From: Flavobacteriaceae bacterium EG-1
GTDB lineage: Bacteria; Bacteroidota; Bacteroidia; Flavobacteriales; Flavobacteriaceae
Assembly: GCF_009649685.1 (NCBI RefSeq)
Contig: NZ_WJPK01000002.1
Location: 350,202 to 414,201, forward strand
DNA: 64,000 bases
Direction of reading: 5' to 3'
In this document: in pieces, positions 8,178 through 17,548 of the stretch
Numbering within the stretch: position 1 is the stretch's first letter
Layout: each line of letters opens with the position of its first letter
Position numbers and translations under genes: made by a program
The notes under the pieces: generated by a model
Seen by the model: only the letters and a program-made list of their open reading frames with translations
The model's database searches: none
What the model was told of the DNA's origin: nothing

Positions 8178-9428
8178 TTATTTCACCACCAACTGAACTG
8201 TTTCAGTGCCTCGTTGTTCTAACAATACCTGATGTCCATTTTGTAATGAATCTATGGCCTTATCTGTAAAATGACGAATTGTAAAAAGTGAAACACCTTC
8301 GTAATGAACAACTTTAAATCTTCCTTTTAATAACGGTAATAGCTCATTTAATCTTCCAAACCGATTATCGAGACAAACCGAAAAACTAATAGCAGAATTC
8401 TGAATTAAATCTACCTTCATTTTGTATTCATGGAATAGTTTAAAAAGTTCACTAATACTATCTTCAACTATAAAAGAAAAATCTAATGATGAAAGTTTCA
8501 TTAAAACTTGATCTTTTTTAACAATAAAACAAGGCACCTTTGGCTCAATACCAACACCCTTTCCAACAGTAGTACCCGGGTTTTTAGGGCTAATAAATGA
8601 TTTCACATGCAACGGTATTTCTTTCTGTTGTAATGGTTGCAAAGTTTTAGGATGTATAACAGAAGCACCATAAAAAGCTAACTCAATAGCTTCTCGATAC
8701 GAAATTTTATTTAACAATTGTGTTTCATCAAAATAACGTGGATCAGCATTTAATACTCCTGGTACATCTTTCCAAATTGTTACTGAATTTGCATTTAAAC
8801 AATATGCTAAAATAGCAGCAGAGTAATCGGAGCCTTCTCTACCTAAAGTTGTGGTAAAATTATTATCGTCACTACCTAAAAAACCTTGAGTTATATTCAA
8901 CTTTTTTTGATCGATACCATTGGTTATCTGTTGTTGGGTTTTCTCCCAATTTACAGAAACATCACGATAACTGCTATCTGTTTTAATAAAATCTCGAACA
9001 TCGAGCCAATTATTTTGAATTCCAATTTCTTCTAAATAAGCGCTGATAATAGTAGTAGAAATTAATTCACCATATCCAACTATTTGGTCATAAACGAAAT
9101 TATATTTAGGAGATTTATTCCAAGCAACAAAACCTAAAACCTCGTCAAATAATTCCTTTATTTTTTGAAAAATTGGGTGTTTAGCGTTTTCAAATAGTTC
9201 AATTAAAATAGAATTATGATAATCAATTGACTCTTGAACTTTACTTTTTAGCTGTTCTTTATCATTAAAATAAGCATTTACAATTGCCTCCATAGCATTG
9301 GTAGTCTTACCCATAGCAGATACAACTAACAATGTATTTTCGTGGCCTGTCTCTTTTAAGACGCTAACCAAATTCTTTACGGCCTCTGCATTTTTTACAG
9401 ATGCACCACCAAATTTAAAAACCCTCAT
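8178..9428 (-). CDS. Aspartate kinase (monofunctional)
   Basis: Aspartate kinase phosphorylates L-aspartate to start the lysine/threonine/methionine pathway. The 416 residues begin with 'MRVFKFGGASV' (kinase signature) and carry 'VVSAMGKTTNAM', 'TLGREGSDYSAA' and 'WKDVPGVLNADPRY', all part of the amino-acid kinase fold. The C-terminal quarter (about 300-416) is the ACT region. No homoserine dehydrogenase domain is fused. The downstream GNAT gene at 9453-9932 lies just upstream in transcription order (24-bp gap), so the two probably share a message. Confidence 0.93.
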   Translation of the reverse strand: MRVFKFGGASVKNAEAVKNLVSVLKETGHENTLLVVSAMGKTTNAMEAIVNAYFNDKEQLKSKVQESIDYHNSILIELFENAKHPIFQKIKELFDEVLGFVAWNKSPKYNFVYDQIVGYGELISTTIISAYLEEIGIQNNWLDVRDFIKTDSSYRDVSVNWEKTQQQITNGIDQKKLNITQGFLGSDDNNFTTTLGREGSDYSAAILAYCLNANSVTIWKDVPGVLNADPRYFDETQLLNKISYREAIELAFYGASVIHPKTLQPLQQKEIPLHVKSFISPKNPGTTVGKGVGIEPKVPCFIVKKDQVLMKLSSLDFSFIVEDSISELFKLFHEYKMKVDLIQNSAISFSVCLDNRFGRLNELLPLLKGRFKVVHYEGVSLFTIRHFTDKAIDSLQNGHQVLLEQRGTETVQLVVK

Positions 9429-9452
9429 TAATGACTTCTTTATTGTAAACGT

Positions 9453-9932
9453 TTATATATTTTTTAAGTAATTTTCTATGCCAACTTCATCTAATTGAAC
9501 AACATCCCAATCTCTAAGTACTTTAGCACCTTTTTTTTCGTAAAATTCTACAGCTGGTTCATTCCAATCAATCACCTCCCAATTAATGCGTTTGACTCCT
9601 AATTTTTTACCATATTTCACAACTTCGTTTAATAATGCTGTTCCTAAACCACTTCCTCTCATTTTTTCCGAAACAATTAAATCTTCTAAGTGTATTATTG
9701 GTCCTTTCCATGTAGAGTAACGCGGAAATATTAAAGCTATTCCTACTACTTTATTTTCATATTCGCCAACGAAACAATGAAATAACTTGTCACTTCCAAA
9801 TCCATCTCTTTTGAGATCATCTGTTGTTACTTCAACTGCATCTCCTTCTTTTTCAAAAGTTGCCAACTCATGAATTAACTCTAAAATTTGTGCACAGTCT
9901 TCTTCTTGTGCTGGTCTTATATTAAAATCCAT
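9453..9932 (-). CDS. GNAT N-acetyltransferase, diamine/thialysine acetyltransferase-like
   Basis: 159 residues with the GNAT fold. 'FNIRPAQEEDCAQILELIHELATFEK' at the start resembles the spermidine/thialysine N-acetyltransferase group. 'IHLEDLIVSEKMRGSGLGTALL' (about 87-107) holds the acetyl-CoA pyrophosphate loop (R-G-S-G-L-G). 'INWEVIDWNEPAVEFYEKKGAKVL' is the standard C-terminal element with the catalytic tyrosine region. The amine substrate cannot be fixed. The gene is first in a likely two-gene operon with aspartate kinase, and a plausible -7 box precedes it at 9952-9959. Confidence 0.83.
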   Translation of the reverse strand: MDFNIRPAQEEDCAQILELIHELATFEKEGDAVEVTTDDLKRDGFGSDKLFHCFVGEYENKVVGIALIFPRYSTWKGPIIHLEDLIVSEKMRGSGLGTALLNEVVKYGKKLGVKRINWEVIDWNEPAVEFYEKKGAKVLRDWDVVQLDEVGIENYLKNI

Positions 9933-9951
9933 TCTTGTTATAAATAAAACA

Positions 9952-9959
9952 CAAAGTTA
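9952..9959 (-). promoter_or_regulatory. Putative -7 box for the GNAT-aspartate kinase operon
   Basis: On the minus strand the octamer TAACTTTG matches the Bacteroidota consensus TAnnTTTG exactly, 20 bp upstream of the ATG at 9932. Several TTG/TTTTG triplets lie 15-40 bp further upstream, so the -33 element is not unambiguous. Confidence 0.4.
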
Positions 9960-10047
9960 TAAATCTAAATAATCAAAATAAAATCATTATTAATGAGTTT
10001 AACAAAATAAGCGATATTTGTAAAAAACGAACAAAGCGTAAGATAAT

Positions 10048-11055
10048 ATGGTCAAAAGAAATCAAACATTAGGTGAGTTTATTATTGAAAATCAAGACTC
10101 TTTTCAATATTCATCTGGAGAACTTTCAAAACTAATAAATGCCATTAGGTTAGCAGCTAAAGTTGTTAATCATGAGGTTAATAAAGCTGGATTGGTAGAT
10201 ATATTAGGAAAGGCTGGAGACACAAATATTCAGGGTGAAGACCAACAAAAACTAGATGTTTTTGCAAATGAAAAATTTATAAATACGCTTACAAATCGCG
10301 AAATTGTTTGCGGCATTGCTTCTGAAGAAGAGGATGATTTTATTACCATTAATAGCAATGATGAAAATCATCAAAACAAATACATAGTACTGATAGACCC
10401 TTTAGATGGCTCTTCAAATGTTGATGTTAATGTTTCTGTAGGTACTATTTTTTCGATTTATAGAAGAATTACACCCGTAGGCACCCCTGTAACTTTAGAA
10501 GATTTTTTACAACCGGGGAGAGAACAAGTTGCTGCTGGCTATATTGTATACGGAACTTCTACCATGTTAGTTTATACAACCGGCGATGGTGTAAATGGGT
10601 TCACTTTAAATCCGGCCATTGGCACCTTTTATTTATCACACCCGAATATGCAGTTTCCTGAAACTGGCAAAATCTATTCAGTAAATGAAGGAAATTATAT
10701 TCATTTCCATCAAGGTGTAAAAGACTATATTAAATATTGCCAGGAAGAAGAAGGAGACAGACCATATACATCTAGATATATTGGATCTCTTGTTTCCGAC
10801 TTTCATAGAAATATGATTAAAGGTGGCATATATATGTACCCTAAAAGCAGTATAACAGAAAGTGGAAAACTACGACTTTTATATGAATGCAATCCTATGG
10901 CCTTTCTAGCAGAACAAGCAAATGGTTTAGCTATTGGAGGTAAAAGTAGAATTATGGATATTGAACCTACAGAATTACACCAAAGAGTACCTTTTTTCTG
11001 CGGAAGTAAAAACATGGTGAAAAAGCTACAAGAATTCTTAGATAAATATCATTGA
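10048..11055 (+). CDS. fbp: Class I fructose-1,6-bisphosphatase
   Basis: Fbp hydrolyses fructose-1,6-bisphosphate to fructose-6-phosphate in gluconeogenesis. The length of 335 residues is normal. The Mg2+-binding motifs are visible: 'GIASEEEDD' (89-97) and '[11 protein letters not shown]' (116-126). The family signature '[10 protein letters not shown]' and '[22 protein letters not shown]' follow. The protein is cytosolic. A strong bidirectional terminator lies 20 bp after the stop. Confidence 0.96.
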   Translation: MVKRNQTLGEFIIENQDSFQYSSGELSKLINAIRLAAKVVNHEVNKAGLVDILGKAGDTNIQGEDQQKLDVFANEKFINTLTNREIVCGIASEEEDDFITINSNDENHQNKYIVLIDPLDGSSNVDVNVSVGTIFSIYRRITPVGTPVTLEDFLQPGREQVAAGYIVYGTSTMLVYTTGDGVNGFTLNPAIGTFYLSHPNMQFPETGKIYSVNEGNYIHFHQGVKDYIKYCQEEEGDRPYTSRYIGSLVSDFHRNMIKGGIYMYPKSSITESGKLRLLYECNPMAFLAEQANGLAIGGKSRIMDIEPTELHQRVPFFCGSKNMVKKLQEFLDKYH

Positions 11056-11074
11056 TTATTTCAAATAAAAACAT

Positions 11075-11102
11075 AAAAAAGGAGGCATCAGCCTCCTTTT
11101 TT
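11075..11102. terminator. Bidirectional intrinsic terminator between fbp and a terB-like gene
   Basis: A perfect hairpin, A6-GGAGGC-atca-GCCTCC-T6, sits between two converging genes (fbp ends at 11055; the minus-strand TerB-like gene ends at 11122). The A and T tracts make it effective on both strands. Confidence 0.92.
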
Positions 11103-11121
11103 GTACAAACCAACCGAAATA

Positions 11122-11553
11122 TTATCGGTTCATATTTTTAATTTCATCAATAAAATTATCTTCATCTACTCCAGCACTTACCAATTTCAGTGCCTTATCT
11201 ACAACATATGAAACATTAATAGGATTAAAACCTAAGCCAACACCCATGCGCTCTAACATTGAAACTTGTTTTTCACCAAGTTCATGGTCCGCATACACCA
11301 TACGTGTTAAGTCAAATAATCTTTCCAATCTACGATCGTAACTGGTTGGCGGATTTATAGGATGCGATGCATAATCCTTCAAAATTTTAGCATAATCATC
11401 TTCTGAAACATCTAGTTTACGAGCTAAGCGGTCTAAAAAAGCACGCTCATCAATCGTAATTATTCCATCACTCATAGCTACTCGTACTATTGCTGCAAAA
11501 TGATCTTGATTTCTTCTTCTAAAACCACTATCAAATAAATCTGAAATTGACAT
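11122..11553 (-). CDS. TerB-like protein
   Basis: 143 residues, all-helical, with the TerB pattern: 'FAAIVRVAMSDGIITIDERAFLDRLARKLDVSEDDYAKIL', where the D-G-x-I-x-x-x-E acidic motif could bind a metal. A second acidic segment is 'LTRMVYADHELGEKQVSMLERMGVGLGF'. TerB proteins associate with tellurite-resistance and membrane stress complexes, but free-standing members in Bacteroidota have no proven role. No signal peptide or membrane helix. A second, shorter TerB-like gene lies beyond mfd at 15728. Confidence 0.8.
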   Translation of the reverse strand: MSISDLFDSGFRRRNQDHFAAIVRVAMSDGIITIDERAFLDRLARKLDVSEDDYAKILKDYASHPINPPTSYDRRLERLFDLTRMVYADHELGEKQVSMLERMGVGLGFNPINVSYVVDKALKLVSAGVDEDNFIDEIKNMNR

Positions 11554-11640
11554 GTATTCTATTTTTATTGAAGCAAATATAATTTTTTTGAAGGTCTTAT
11601 TTTCTGTATCGTGAATTTATTTTTAGAGTCTATTTTGTAA

Positions 11641-11898
11641 CTGACGATAACTATTAAAAAACCACTTTTAGAATTTACTAATAAAGGGATTTACCGTGAT
11701 GTTGTCAAAGTATATCTCGACCCTTGGAAACCTGTAGAAAAAACAATTATTCCACACGGTCATGCAGGCCATAGTCGTTGGGGTCATAAAATGTAGCACC
11801 TTCACTACTGAATGCACATTTGAATTACCAACTTTTAACAGGACACAACAAAAGAAAGAGTTTTTGAAGATATTAACTAATGGCAGTATGAAAAAATG
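11641..11898 (+). pseudogene. Remnant of a ligase-associated MBL-fold DNA exonuclease gene
   Basis: Translating from 11641 gives 'LLEFTNKGIYR' and 'VYLDPWKPVEKTIIPHGHAGHSRWGHK' before a TAG at 11794. This closely follows the N-terminus I know for the metallo-beta-lactamase-fold exonuclease that accompanies ATP-dependent DNA ligases ('...THGHADHSRWGHK'). There is no ATG, the HxHxDH motif has become HGHAGH, and a stop follows. After an apparent large internal deletion, 11801-11875 reads 'TFTTECTFELPTFN', like the family's 'TECTFGLP' segment, and a shift of frame gives 'IN-stop-WQYEK' at 11874-11898. Multiple lesions mean the gene is dead. No intact copy or partner ligase lies in this window. 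Confidence 0.68.
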
Positions 11899-12135
11899 AC
11901 AACTGTAACAACCATTGCTAATATTTCTGCTTTCTTAGCTAAATTAAATTGGAACGGAGCAATTCTTTCTGAAAATGGTTGGACAATTACAATGATTATA
12001 ATTGCAACTTTTTTAAACCTCATGGTGTTGTACACTCGTAACATGTACGAATTTGCAATTTACATTCGTCATCAAAAGGAATATAAAAACATAGCAAACA
12101 CAGCAATAATAATACAATTATTATTGCTGCTATAG
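11896..12135 (+). CDS. Uncertain small membrane protein
   Basis: A 79-residue open frame beginning at ATG 11896, in the debris of the exonuclease remnant. It has a hydrophobic stretch at about 32-46 ('MIIIATFLNLMVLY') and another at the extreme C-terminus ('AIIIQLLLLL'). I recognise no family, and the isoleucine/asparagine-rich composition is what random AT-rich DNA would give. It may be a spurious frame. The rest of the gap to mfd (12136-12276) holds no clear gene, hairpin or promoter. Confidence 0.25.
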   Translation: MTTVTTIANISAFLAKLNWNGAILSENGWTITMIIIATFLNLMVLYTRNMYEFAIYIRHQKEYKNIANTAIIIQLLLLL

Positions 12136-12276
12136 TATGGCATGCCTTTACCAATAGAAAAAAAAATAAAATTCAAACATAATAAGCGCTTATTAAATTC
12201 AACATATACATTTTTATTTCATTTGGTTGGATTAAACTTATTTAACAAGTTATCTTTACATCTCAAACATTGAAGG

Positions 12277-15200
12277 TTGACCCAAATTAGCATTCAACAT
12301 CTGTTTTCAGAGTCTCCGAAATCTCGGAAACTCAGAGAATCTATTGCCTTATTTGAAGCTAAAGATCTCTCAGGAATACATTTAAAAGGGCTCACTGGAT
12401 CTGCATTATCATTTGTTTTAGCTAGTGCATTTAAAAATACCGACAAACCATTTCTTTTATTATTAGATGATAAAGAAGAAGCAGCTTATTTTCTTAATGA
12501 CCTTGAACAGCTAATTGGCCACAAAGATGTTCTTTTTTACCCTGGCAGCTATCGCAGACCTTACCAAATTGAAGAAACTGATAATGCCAATGTTTTACTT
12601 CGGGCAGAAGTACTTAATCGTATAAATTCTCGCAAAAAACCAGCAATTATAGTTACCTATCCTGATGCACTATTTGAAAAAGTAGTCACCCGGAGTGAAT
12701 TAGAAAAAAATACGTTAAAAATAAAGTTAGAAGATACACTTTCGCTAGATTTTCTAAATGAAGTGCTTTTCGAATATCAATTTAAAAGGGTCGATTTTGT
12801 AACTGAACCTGGCGAATTTTCTGTTCGTGGCGGAATTGTAGATGTTTTTTCATTTTCGCATGACCAACCCTATCGCATTGAGTTTTTTGGAGACGAAGTA
12901 GACAGTATTCGAACTTTTGATGTCGAAACTCAATTGTCTACCGAAAAAGTAAAGAAAATAAGCATTATTCCAAATGTGGCTAACAAATTAATGCATGAAA
13001 AAAGAGAAAGTTTTCTAAAATACATAGCATCAGACACCGTTATTTTTGTAAAAAATACAGCATATTTATACGCTCGCTTAGATGAATTTTTTAAGAAGGC
13101 GAACATTGCATTCGGCAAACTATCAGAGAACTTAAAACATGCCAAGCCAGAAGAATTATTCTTAAATGCTGCTAGTTTTAAAACGCAAATAGCAAAATTC
13201 TTTTTACTTGAAGCAAAAACACAACAAGCGCATTCAGCACAGAACACAATAGAATATAATACAAAACCACAACCATCTTTCAATAAAAAGTTTGACTTAC
13301 TTATTGAGAACTTAAACAATTATAAATCTCAAGGCTACACTAATTATATTTTCTGTGCTAGCGAACAACAAGCAAATCGTTTTCATGCCATCTTCGAAGA
13401 CAATAATGAAAACGTACACTATGAAACTATTGTTCTACCATTATATCAAGGATTTATTAATGACGATCTAAAATTAGTATGTTATACTGATCATCAAATT
13501 TTTGAGCGCTACCATAAATTTCAACTTAAAAATGGATACGCCAAAAAACAAGCAATTACCTTAAATGAACTTAATAAATTAGAAGTTGGTGACTTCGTAA
13601 CGCATATTGACCATGGTATTGGCAAATTTGGAGGTCTTCAAAAAATAGACGTAGAAGGGAAAAAACAAGAGGCTATAAAATTAATGTATGGAGATCGAGA
13701 CACCTTGTATGTAAGTATACATTCACTACATAAAATCTCAAAATTTAACGGTAAAGATGGTGCTGTTCCTAAAATTTATAAATTAGGTTCAACAGCTTGG
13801 AAAAAGCTTAAACAAAAAACAAAATCTCGCGTTAAGAAAATAGCTTTTAATCTTATAAAAGTATATGCTAAACGAAGATTGGAGAAAGGATTTCAATATG
13901 CCCCAGATAGTTATCTGCAAAATGAGTTAGAAGCTTCTTTTATATACGAGGACACACCTGACCAAAGTAAATCTACCGAAGATGTTAAAAGAGACATGGA
14001 AAGTGAGCGCCCAATGGATCGATTAATTTGCGGCGATGTAGGTTTTGGAAAAACAGAGATAGCTATACGTGCTGCTTTTAAAGCGGTAGACAATGGCAAA
14101 CAGGTTGCAGTTTTAGTTCCTACAACAATTCTAGCCTTTCAACATCACAAAACATTTTCAGAAAGATTAAAAGAAATGCCTGTTACGGTAGACTATTTAA
14201 ATCGATTTAGAAGCACTAGAGAAAGACGTGATACTTTGGAAAAACTGGAAACAGGAAAAGTAGATATTATTGTCGGCACGCACCAACTGGTCAATAAAAA
14301 TGTAAAATTTAAAGACTTAGGGCTTTTAATTGTTGATGAGGAGCAAAAATTTGGTGTTTCGGTTAAAGACAAACTAAAATCGATTAAAGAAAATGTAGAC
14401 GTTTTAACCCTTACGGCTACACCAATTCCACGTACGCTACAATTTAGTTTAATGGCTGCTCGTGATTTATCGGTAATTAACACACCCCCTGCCAATAGAT
14501 ACCCTATAGAAAGTAGAGTTGTACGCTTTCATGAAGAAGTAATTCGCGATGCAATAAGCTATGAAATTCAACGAGGAGGCCAAGTATTTTTTATACATAA
14601 TAGAATAGAAAATATTAAAGAAGTTGCAGGCATGATTCAACGTCTGGTACCAGATGCTAAAGTAGGTATTGGACATGGTCAAATGGATGGTAAAAAGCTC
14701 GAAGCACTAATGCTAGGGTTTATGAATGCAGAATTTGACGTTTTGGTCTCTACAACTATTGTAGAAAGTGGTTTAGATGTAACAAATGCGAACACCATTT
14801 TTATTAATAATGCAAATAATTTTGGTCTTAGCGATTTACACCAAATGCGAGGACGTGTAGGTAGAAGCAACAAAAAAGCCTTTTGCTATTTTATTACACC
14901 CCCTTATGAAGTTATGACAGCTGACGCCCGAAAACGAATAGAAGCGCTTGAACAATTTACCGCCTTAGGTAGCGGCTTTAACATTGCAATGAAAGATTTA
15001 GAAATAAGAGGTGCTGGCGATTTACTTGGTGGTGAACAAAGCGGATTTATTAATGAAATAGGCTTCGAAACATATCAAAAAATATTGGCTGAAGCAATCG
15101 ATGAACTTAAAGAAAATGAGTTTAAAGAATTATATGATGATGTTGATGGCCACCAAGAGAAGGTATATGTTAAGGAAACTCAAATAGATTCTGACTTTCA

Positions 15201-15633
15201 ATTACAATTTCCTGACGACTATATTAACAATATAACAGAGCGACTAAATTTATATACCGAACTAAATAAAATTAGTAGCGAGGATGACCTTAAAAAATAC
15301 GAAACACAATTAATAGATCGTTTTGGGGAACTGCCCTCCGAGGCAGAAGATTTATTGAATTCTGTGCGAATTAAATGGATCGCAAATAGCATTGGTTTAG
15401 AAAAGGTTGTATTAAAGAAGGGAAAGTTAATAGGTTACTTTATCAGTGACCAACAGTCCGATTTTTACCAATGCAGTACTTTTACCAAGGTACTTCAATT
15501 TGTACAGACAAATCCGCGAAAATGTAAAATGAAAGAAAAACAAACACGTAACGGGCTTCGATTATTATTGGTTTTTGAAGGCATAAGCTCTATTGAAAAA
15601 GCTCTTCATGCATTGGCCCCGTTTGAGGAATAA
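12277..15633 (+). CDS. mfd: Transcription-repair coupling factor Mfd
   Basis: Mfd removes RNA polymerase stalled at DNA damage and recruits UvrA. The 1118 residues show the UvrB-like N-terminal modules (about 1-330), the CarD-like RNA-polymerase interaction domain ('LEVGDFVTHIDHGIGKFGGL', about 435-455), and the RecG-like motor with Walker A 'CGDVGFGKTE' (about 585-593), 'VDEEQKFGV' and 'LTATPIPRTLQ'. The TRG/helicase C domain ('QMRGRVGRS') and the C-terminal UvrA-blocking domain follow. No ATG or GTG is available in frame near the N-terminus, so TTG at 12277 is the best start; the family N-terminus begins within a few residues of it. Confidence 0.95.
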   Translation: MTQISIQHLFSESPKSRKLRESIALFEAKDLSGIHLKGLTGSALSFVLASAFKNTDKPFLLLLDDKEEAAYFLNDLEQLIGHKDVLFYPGSYRRPYQIEETDNANVLLRAEVLNRINSRKKPAIIVTYPDALFEKVVTRSELEKNTLKIKLEDTLSLDFLNEVLFEYQFKRVDFVTEPGEFSVRGGIVDVFSFSHDQPYRIEFFGDEVDSIRTFDVETQLSTEKVKKISIIPNVANKLMHEKRESFLKYIASDTVIFVKNTAYLYARLDEFFKKANIAFGKLSENLKHAKPEELFLNAASFKTQIAKFFLLEAKTQQAHSAQNTIEYNTKPQPSFNKKFDLLIENLNNYKSQGYTNYIFCASEQQANRFHAIFEDNNENVHYETIVLPLYQGFINDDLKLVCYTDHQIFERYHKFQLKNGYAKKQAITLNELNKLEVGDFVTHIDHGIGKFGGLQKIDVEGKKQEAIKLMYGDRDTLYVSIHSLHKISKFNGKDGAVPKIYKLGSTAWKKLKQKTKSRVKKIAFNLIKVYAKRRLEKGFQYAPDSYLQNELEASFIYEDTPDQSKSTEDVKRDMESERPMDRLICGDVGFGKTEIAIRAAFKAVDNGKQVAVLVPTTILAFQHHKTFSERLKEMPVTVDYLNRFRSTRERRDTLEKLETGKVDIIVGTHQLVNKNVKFKDLGLLIVDEEQKFGVSVKDKLKSIKENVDVLTLTATPIPRTLQFSLMAARDLSVINTPPANRYPIESRVVRFHEEVIRDAISYEIQRGGQVFFIHNRIENIKEVAGMIQRLVPDAKVGIGHGQMDGKKLEALMLGFMNAEFDVLVSTTIVESGLDVTNANTIFINNANNFGLSDLHQMRGRVGRSNKKAFCYFITPPYEVMTADARKRIEALEQFTALGSGFNIAMKDLEIRGAGDLLGGEQSGFINEIGFETYQKILAEAIDELKENEFKELYDDVDGHQEKVYVKETQIDSDFQLQFPDDYINNITERLNLYTELNKISSEDDLKKYETQLIDRFGELPSEAEDLLNSVRIKWIANSIGLEKVVLKKGKLIGYFISDQQSDFYQCSTFTKVLQFVQTNPRKCKMKEKQTRNGLRLLLVFEGISSIEKALHALAPFEE

Positions 15634-15663
15634 CTTAACGATGTTTTAATGTCATAAAACAGA

Positions 15664-15671
15664 TAATTTTG
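15664..15671 (+). promoter_or_regulatory. Putative -7 box upstream of the short terB-like gene
   Basis: TAATTTTG fits the Bacteroidota TAnnTTTG -7 consensus. It lies 57 bp before the ATG at 15728 and 31 bp after the mfd stop. A second, weaker candidate TACCTTCG follows at about 15691. Either would give the gene its own promoter. Confidence 0.35.
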
Positions 15672-15727
15672 CGTTATTAAGTCATAATTATGTACCTTCG
15701 TGGCTTTCTAACCCCACAATTAGAAAT

Positions 15728-16081
15728 ATGAAAATCCCTAATCTAGGTTTTAGCTTAGTAGAAAAATTTGCAATAGTACAGGCCGTTGATGCAGTAATTG
15801 TAGCTGACGGAAAAATTCACAAAGGCGAAATTAATGCCCTTAGTCAATTAATGAGGCGCATTGATTTTGAAACTAACTTCATTTTACAAGCCAGAAATAT
15901 GAGTCTTGATCAAGGTCGAGCTATTTTAAGTGAAATGTCATACCAAAAGAAAAAGGCTATTGTTAATATTTTAGAAGAAATAGCCATGTCAGACGGATTT
16001 ATACATGAAAAGGAATCAACATTAATAACTTCTATTATAAATCATATTGGCATTCGCACTGAGGCTCGTGCAGCCAAATAA
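15728..16081 (+). CDS. Short TerB-like protein
   Basis: 117 residues with two TerB-type acidic helix motifs: 'AVDAVIVADGKIHKGEINALSQLMRRI' (19-45) and 'LEEIAMSDGFIHEKESTLITSII' (79-101). The spacing is that of the TerB helical bundle. It is cytosolic and has no other domain. It is the second TerB-like gene within 5 kb, with mfd between the two, but they are not close in sequence. Function is unknown beyond the general association of TerB domains with stress systems. Confidence 0.7.
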   Translation: MKIPNLGFSLVEKFAIVQAVDAVIVADGKIHKGEINALSQLMRRIDFETNFILQARNMSLDQGRAILSEMSYQKKKAIVNILEEIAMSDGFIHEKESTLITSIINHIGIRTEARAAK

Positions 16082-16235
16082 AAGTCTAAATTAGTATCTT
16101 TTTGATTTTTTCTTGAAGTCGTATTATTTTGTTCGCCTAAATTTATACTACAAGACGAAAGCCATTTTTTCCCTATATTAGTTTGATATTCCGCCAAAGT
16201 TGGAATCTAATCCAAACTAATACCTTATCAAAAAA

Positions 16236-17525
16236 ATGAACCAAAAAAATTACTCGCTTGTAATAATAATTCTCCTATTCAGTTTTTACCTTAAAGCACA
16301 ACCCAGTAAACAACTTGTAAATGTCATTATTAGTCCGAATCATTCGGATTGGACCTACAAAGTAGATGAGCAAGCTGTATTTTCAATTAGCGTAACACGC
16401 AATAATATTCCTTTAAAAGATATAAATGTAAATTATAAAATTGAACCTGATTCTGGCTATCGTCAAATCAAAACTTTAGATGAAGGTACTTTTAAATTAA
16501 ATGCAAATTCAAAAATAAAAGCACCTAAAATAATAGAACCAGGTTTTCTTCGCTGTACTGCCACAGTTGTAGTAGATGGCAAGGAATATTCGTCTTACAC
16601 CACCATAGGCTTCTCACCAGATAAAATTAAGCCAACAACTACACTTCCTCCTGATTTTGAAAATTTTTGGAACAAAGGAAAAGAAGAATTAGCAGCAGTA
16701 GCTATGCAGCCAGTACTTACTTTGATGCCAGAACGTTGCACAGATAAAGTAGATGTTTATCACGTAAAACTTAATAATGTTAAAGGTAAAATTTACGGCA
16801 TATTAACAACTCCAAAAAAAGCAGGAAAATACCCGGCCATTTTACATGTTCCTGGGGCTGGAATCCGCCCATATTATGGAGAAGTTAATGAAGCAGCCGA
16901 AGGCTTCGTATCCTTCACTATTGGCATTCATGGAATCCCAGTTAATTTAGAAAAAAGTGTATATGACGACTTGAGAGCTGGTCCACTAAACAACTATCAG
17001 GTATTTAATTTAGATGATAAAGAAAACATGTATTATCGCCGTGTTTATTTGGGATGTATACGTGCAGTAGACTTTATAGAAAGCTTGGAACAATTTAATG
17101 GTGAAGATATTGGAGTTACAGGTGGTAGCCAGGGCGGTGCATTATCTATTATTGTTGCTGGATTAGACAAACGAATTGATTATTTAGCAGCATTTTACCC
17201 TGCTCTTTCAGACATGACGGGATTTTTGGATGGACGAGCTGGTGGTTGGCCTCAAATCTTTGTTGATGATTTCACTAATAAAAAAGAGAAAATTGAAGTA
17301 TCTAAGTATTATGATGTAGTAAATTTTGCTCGTTTTGTTAAAGCAGAAGGATGGTACAGTTGGGGATATAATGACAATGTATGTTCGCCAGCATCCACTT
17401 TCTCAGCATACAACATAATTTCAGCAAAAAAAGAATTACATGTTTTTCATGAAACTCAACATTGGACATTTCCTGAACAGCGCGAGCAGCGAAATACTTG
17501 GCTTTATAATAAACTTCGGCAATAA
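16236..17525 (+). CDS. Secreted acetylxylan-esterase-like (AXE1) alpha/beta hydrolase
   Basis: 429 residues with an N-terminal signal peptide ending near 'FYLKAQ' (about 22). An Ig-like N-domain (about 25-125) is followed by an AXE1-type alpha/beta hydrolase. The nucleophile elbow is 'VTGGSQGGA' (about 295-303), the acid is probably in 'GYNDNVCSPAS', and the histidine in 'HETQHWTFPEQ'. The family deacetylates xylan or small acetylated sugars and cephalosporin C. The protein is probably periplasmic or surface-exposed. The gene precedes a beta-lactamase-like lipoprotein by 23 bp and both could belong to one operon. No SusC/D pair is nearby, so a polysaccharide-utilisation role is not supported. 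Confidence 0.85.
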   Translation: MNQKNYSLVIIILLFSFYLKAQPSKQLVNVIISPNHSDWTYKVDEQAVFSISVTRNNIPLKDINVNYKIEPDSGYRQIKTLDEGTFKLNANSKIKAPKIIEPGFLRCTATVVVDGKEYSSYTTIGFSPDKIKPTTTLPPDFENFWNKGKEELAAVAMQPVLTLMPERCTDKVDVYHVKLNNVKGKIYGILTTPKKAGKYPAILHVPGAGIRPYYGEVNEAAEGFVSFTIGIHGIPVNLEKSVYDDLRAGPLNNYQVFNLDDKENMYYRRVYLGCIRAVDFIESLEQFNGEDIGVTGGSQGGALSIIVAGLDKRIDYLAAFYPALSDMTGFLDGRAGGWPQIFVDDFTNKKEKIEVSKYYDVVNFARFVKAEGWYSWGYNDNVCSPASTFSAYNIISAKKELHVFHETQHWTFPEQREQRNTWLYNKLRQ

Positions 17526-17548
17526 GAAACCTATATAACTAAATATTG

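Noticed and set aside
11896-12135. The 79-residue frame as continuation of the exonuclease remnant
   Set aside because: After the 'WQYEK' segment the sequence no longer resembles the exonuclease C-terminus in any frame I could align; it is kept as a low-confidence separate frame.
12930-13319. Minus-strand frame within mfd
   Set aside because: Shadow of the mfd coding strand, Cys/Phe/Ser-rich, with no family likeness.
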